Program-made: the position numbers and the translations under genes
In this document: one piece after another, positions 32,985 to 33,335 of the stretch
Layout of the letters: every line of letters begins with the position of its first letter
How positions within the stretch are numbered: the first letter of the stretch is position 1
Notes under the pieces: model-generated
What the model was told of the DNA's origin: nothing
The model's database searches: none
Seen by the model: only the letters and a program-made list of their open reading frames with translations
Origin: Bryobacterales bacterium
GTDB taxonomy: Bacteria > Acidobacteriota > Terriglobia > Bryobacterales > Bryobacteraceae
DNA length: 33,335 nucleotides
Direction of reading: 5' to 3'
Assembly (NCBI GenBank): GCA_019261985.1
Contig: JAFAQY010000116.1
Coordinates: forward strand, 1 to 33,335

Positions 32985-33227
32985 GTGGACCTAAACGCCA
33001 CTGAACTTCGTCGTCGAATCCTCACATTGCTGGACGATCTGCCTGAAGAGGGGATCGTTATCACCAAGCGAGGGCAGCCTCGGGCGCGGCTAGTGCCGGT
33101 AAAGCAGCGCCATAAAGGACGCTATGTCACGGCTCCTTTGATTCAGGGAAAGGGGGCGCCCGGACCACTCTGCCCGGACACGGAGAATCCGTATGACCTC
33201 CGGGCGCACGACAGAAAAATGATCTGA
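32985..33227 (+). CDS. Phd-type antitoxin, orphan
   Basis: 80 residues from GTG: LNATELRRRILTLLDDLPEE, VITKRGQPRARLVPVKQRHK, and a tail with APLIQGKGAPGPLCPDTENP. The N-terminal part resembles the Phd/YefM fold (ELRRRIL, then V.ITKRGQPRARLVP). No toxin gene follows within the window: 7 bases later a minus-strand transposase-like frame ends. The start GTG is favoured by the promoter ending 6 bases before it, which gives a leaderless message. It could protect against a toxin elsewhere or be a leftover. Confidence 0.8.
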   Translation: MDLNATELRRRILTLLDDLPEEGIVITKRGQPRARLVPVKQRHKGRYVTAPLIQGKGAPGPLCPDTENPYDLRAHDRKMI

Positions 33228-33234
33228 AAGCGGG

Positions 33235-33335
33235 TCACGCGGCCTTCCTGCGCTCCGAACGACGTTCCCAAAAATCCTGAAACCGACCACTGAGCCGACA
33301 GCAGCGTAGGGCAATGATCGAGTTGGCTCCGGCGG
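33235..33335 (-). CDS. C-terminal end of a transposase-like gene (partial)
   Basis: The minus strand from the window's right edge reads AGANSIIALRCCRLSGRFQD, then FWERRSERRKAA and TGA (stop bases 33235-33237). I associate the ...ANAIIALRC..L.GR..D.W pattern with the C-termini of ISKra4-like or similar transposases, but the 33 visible codons are too few to be sure. The gene continues beyond the window. If correct, an insertion sequence adjoins the orphan antitoxin. Confidence 0.45.
   Translation of the reverse strand, partial: AGANSIIALRCCRLSGRFQDFWERRSERRKAA

Overview
This is a high-GC bacterial chromosome segment with ordinary housekeeping genes and a decayed accessory patch on the right. 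Gene style and content suggest an acidobacterium of the Solibacter/Bryobacter type: dispersed hairpin repeats, an ankyrin/CxxCH protein, a YCF48-like secreted protein, and many small orphan antitoxins. This placement is inference from pattern; no rRNA or tRNA gene was seen.

Left part (1-3.4 kb): queC and queE, overlapping by 4 bases, supply two consecutive steps of queuosine (preQ0) synthesis. They are followed by an orphan Phd-type antitoxin and a translationally coupled pair, a cysteine-free Rrf2 regulator and cysK. A two-copy 88/89-bp tandem repeat and a hairpin fill the space before addB-addA (3.7-10.3 kb), a complete AddAB-type helicase-nuclease pair. Both of those genes carry in-frame low-complexity inserts that look like members of a hairpin repeat family. 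A zinc alcohol dehydrogenase and a divergent, abnormally short AraD1/FAH-like gene flank a 310-bp array of that same family (11313-11622). A SNF2 helicase with a SWIM finger lies convergent to the AraD1-like gene.

Middle (15.8-26.7 kb): an exported ankyrin + CxxCH + alpha/alpha-barrel fusion protein comes first. Next is a compact cassette of two overlapping DUF488 genes and a frameshifted two-OB-domain-like gene, which is the best candidate here for an under-described system. A previously hidden 59-codon ORF, mutS-anmK, an RHH antitoxin, and a selB-histone deacetylase operon on the minus strand follow.

Right (26.7-33.3 kb): an unassigned 570-bp gap leads into a run of minus-strand accessory genes. 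They are an Mrr-type endonuclease with a one-base insertion at its apparent start codon, a nucleotidyltransferase with an internal deletion plus its small overlapping partner, and a ParD-ParE pair whose toxin is frameshifted. A coupled ECF sigma/RskA-like anti-sigma pair, a GAF protein with a YCF48-like secreted protein, a Phd antitoxin under a near-perfect operator palindrome, and the tail of a transposase-like gene complete the window. Three separate single-base indels (near 19041, 28195 and 29142) may be real decay or long-read consensus errors; raw reads would decide.
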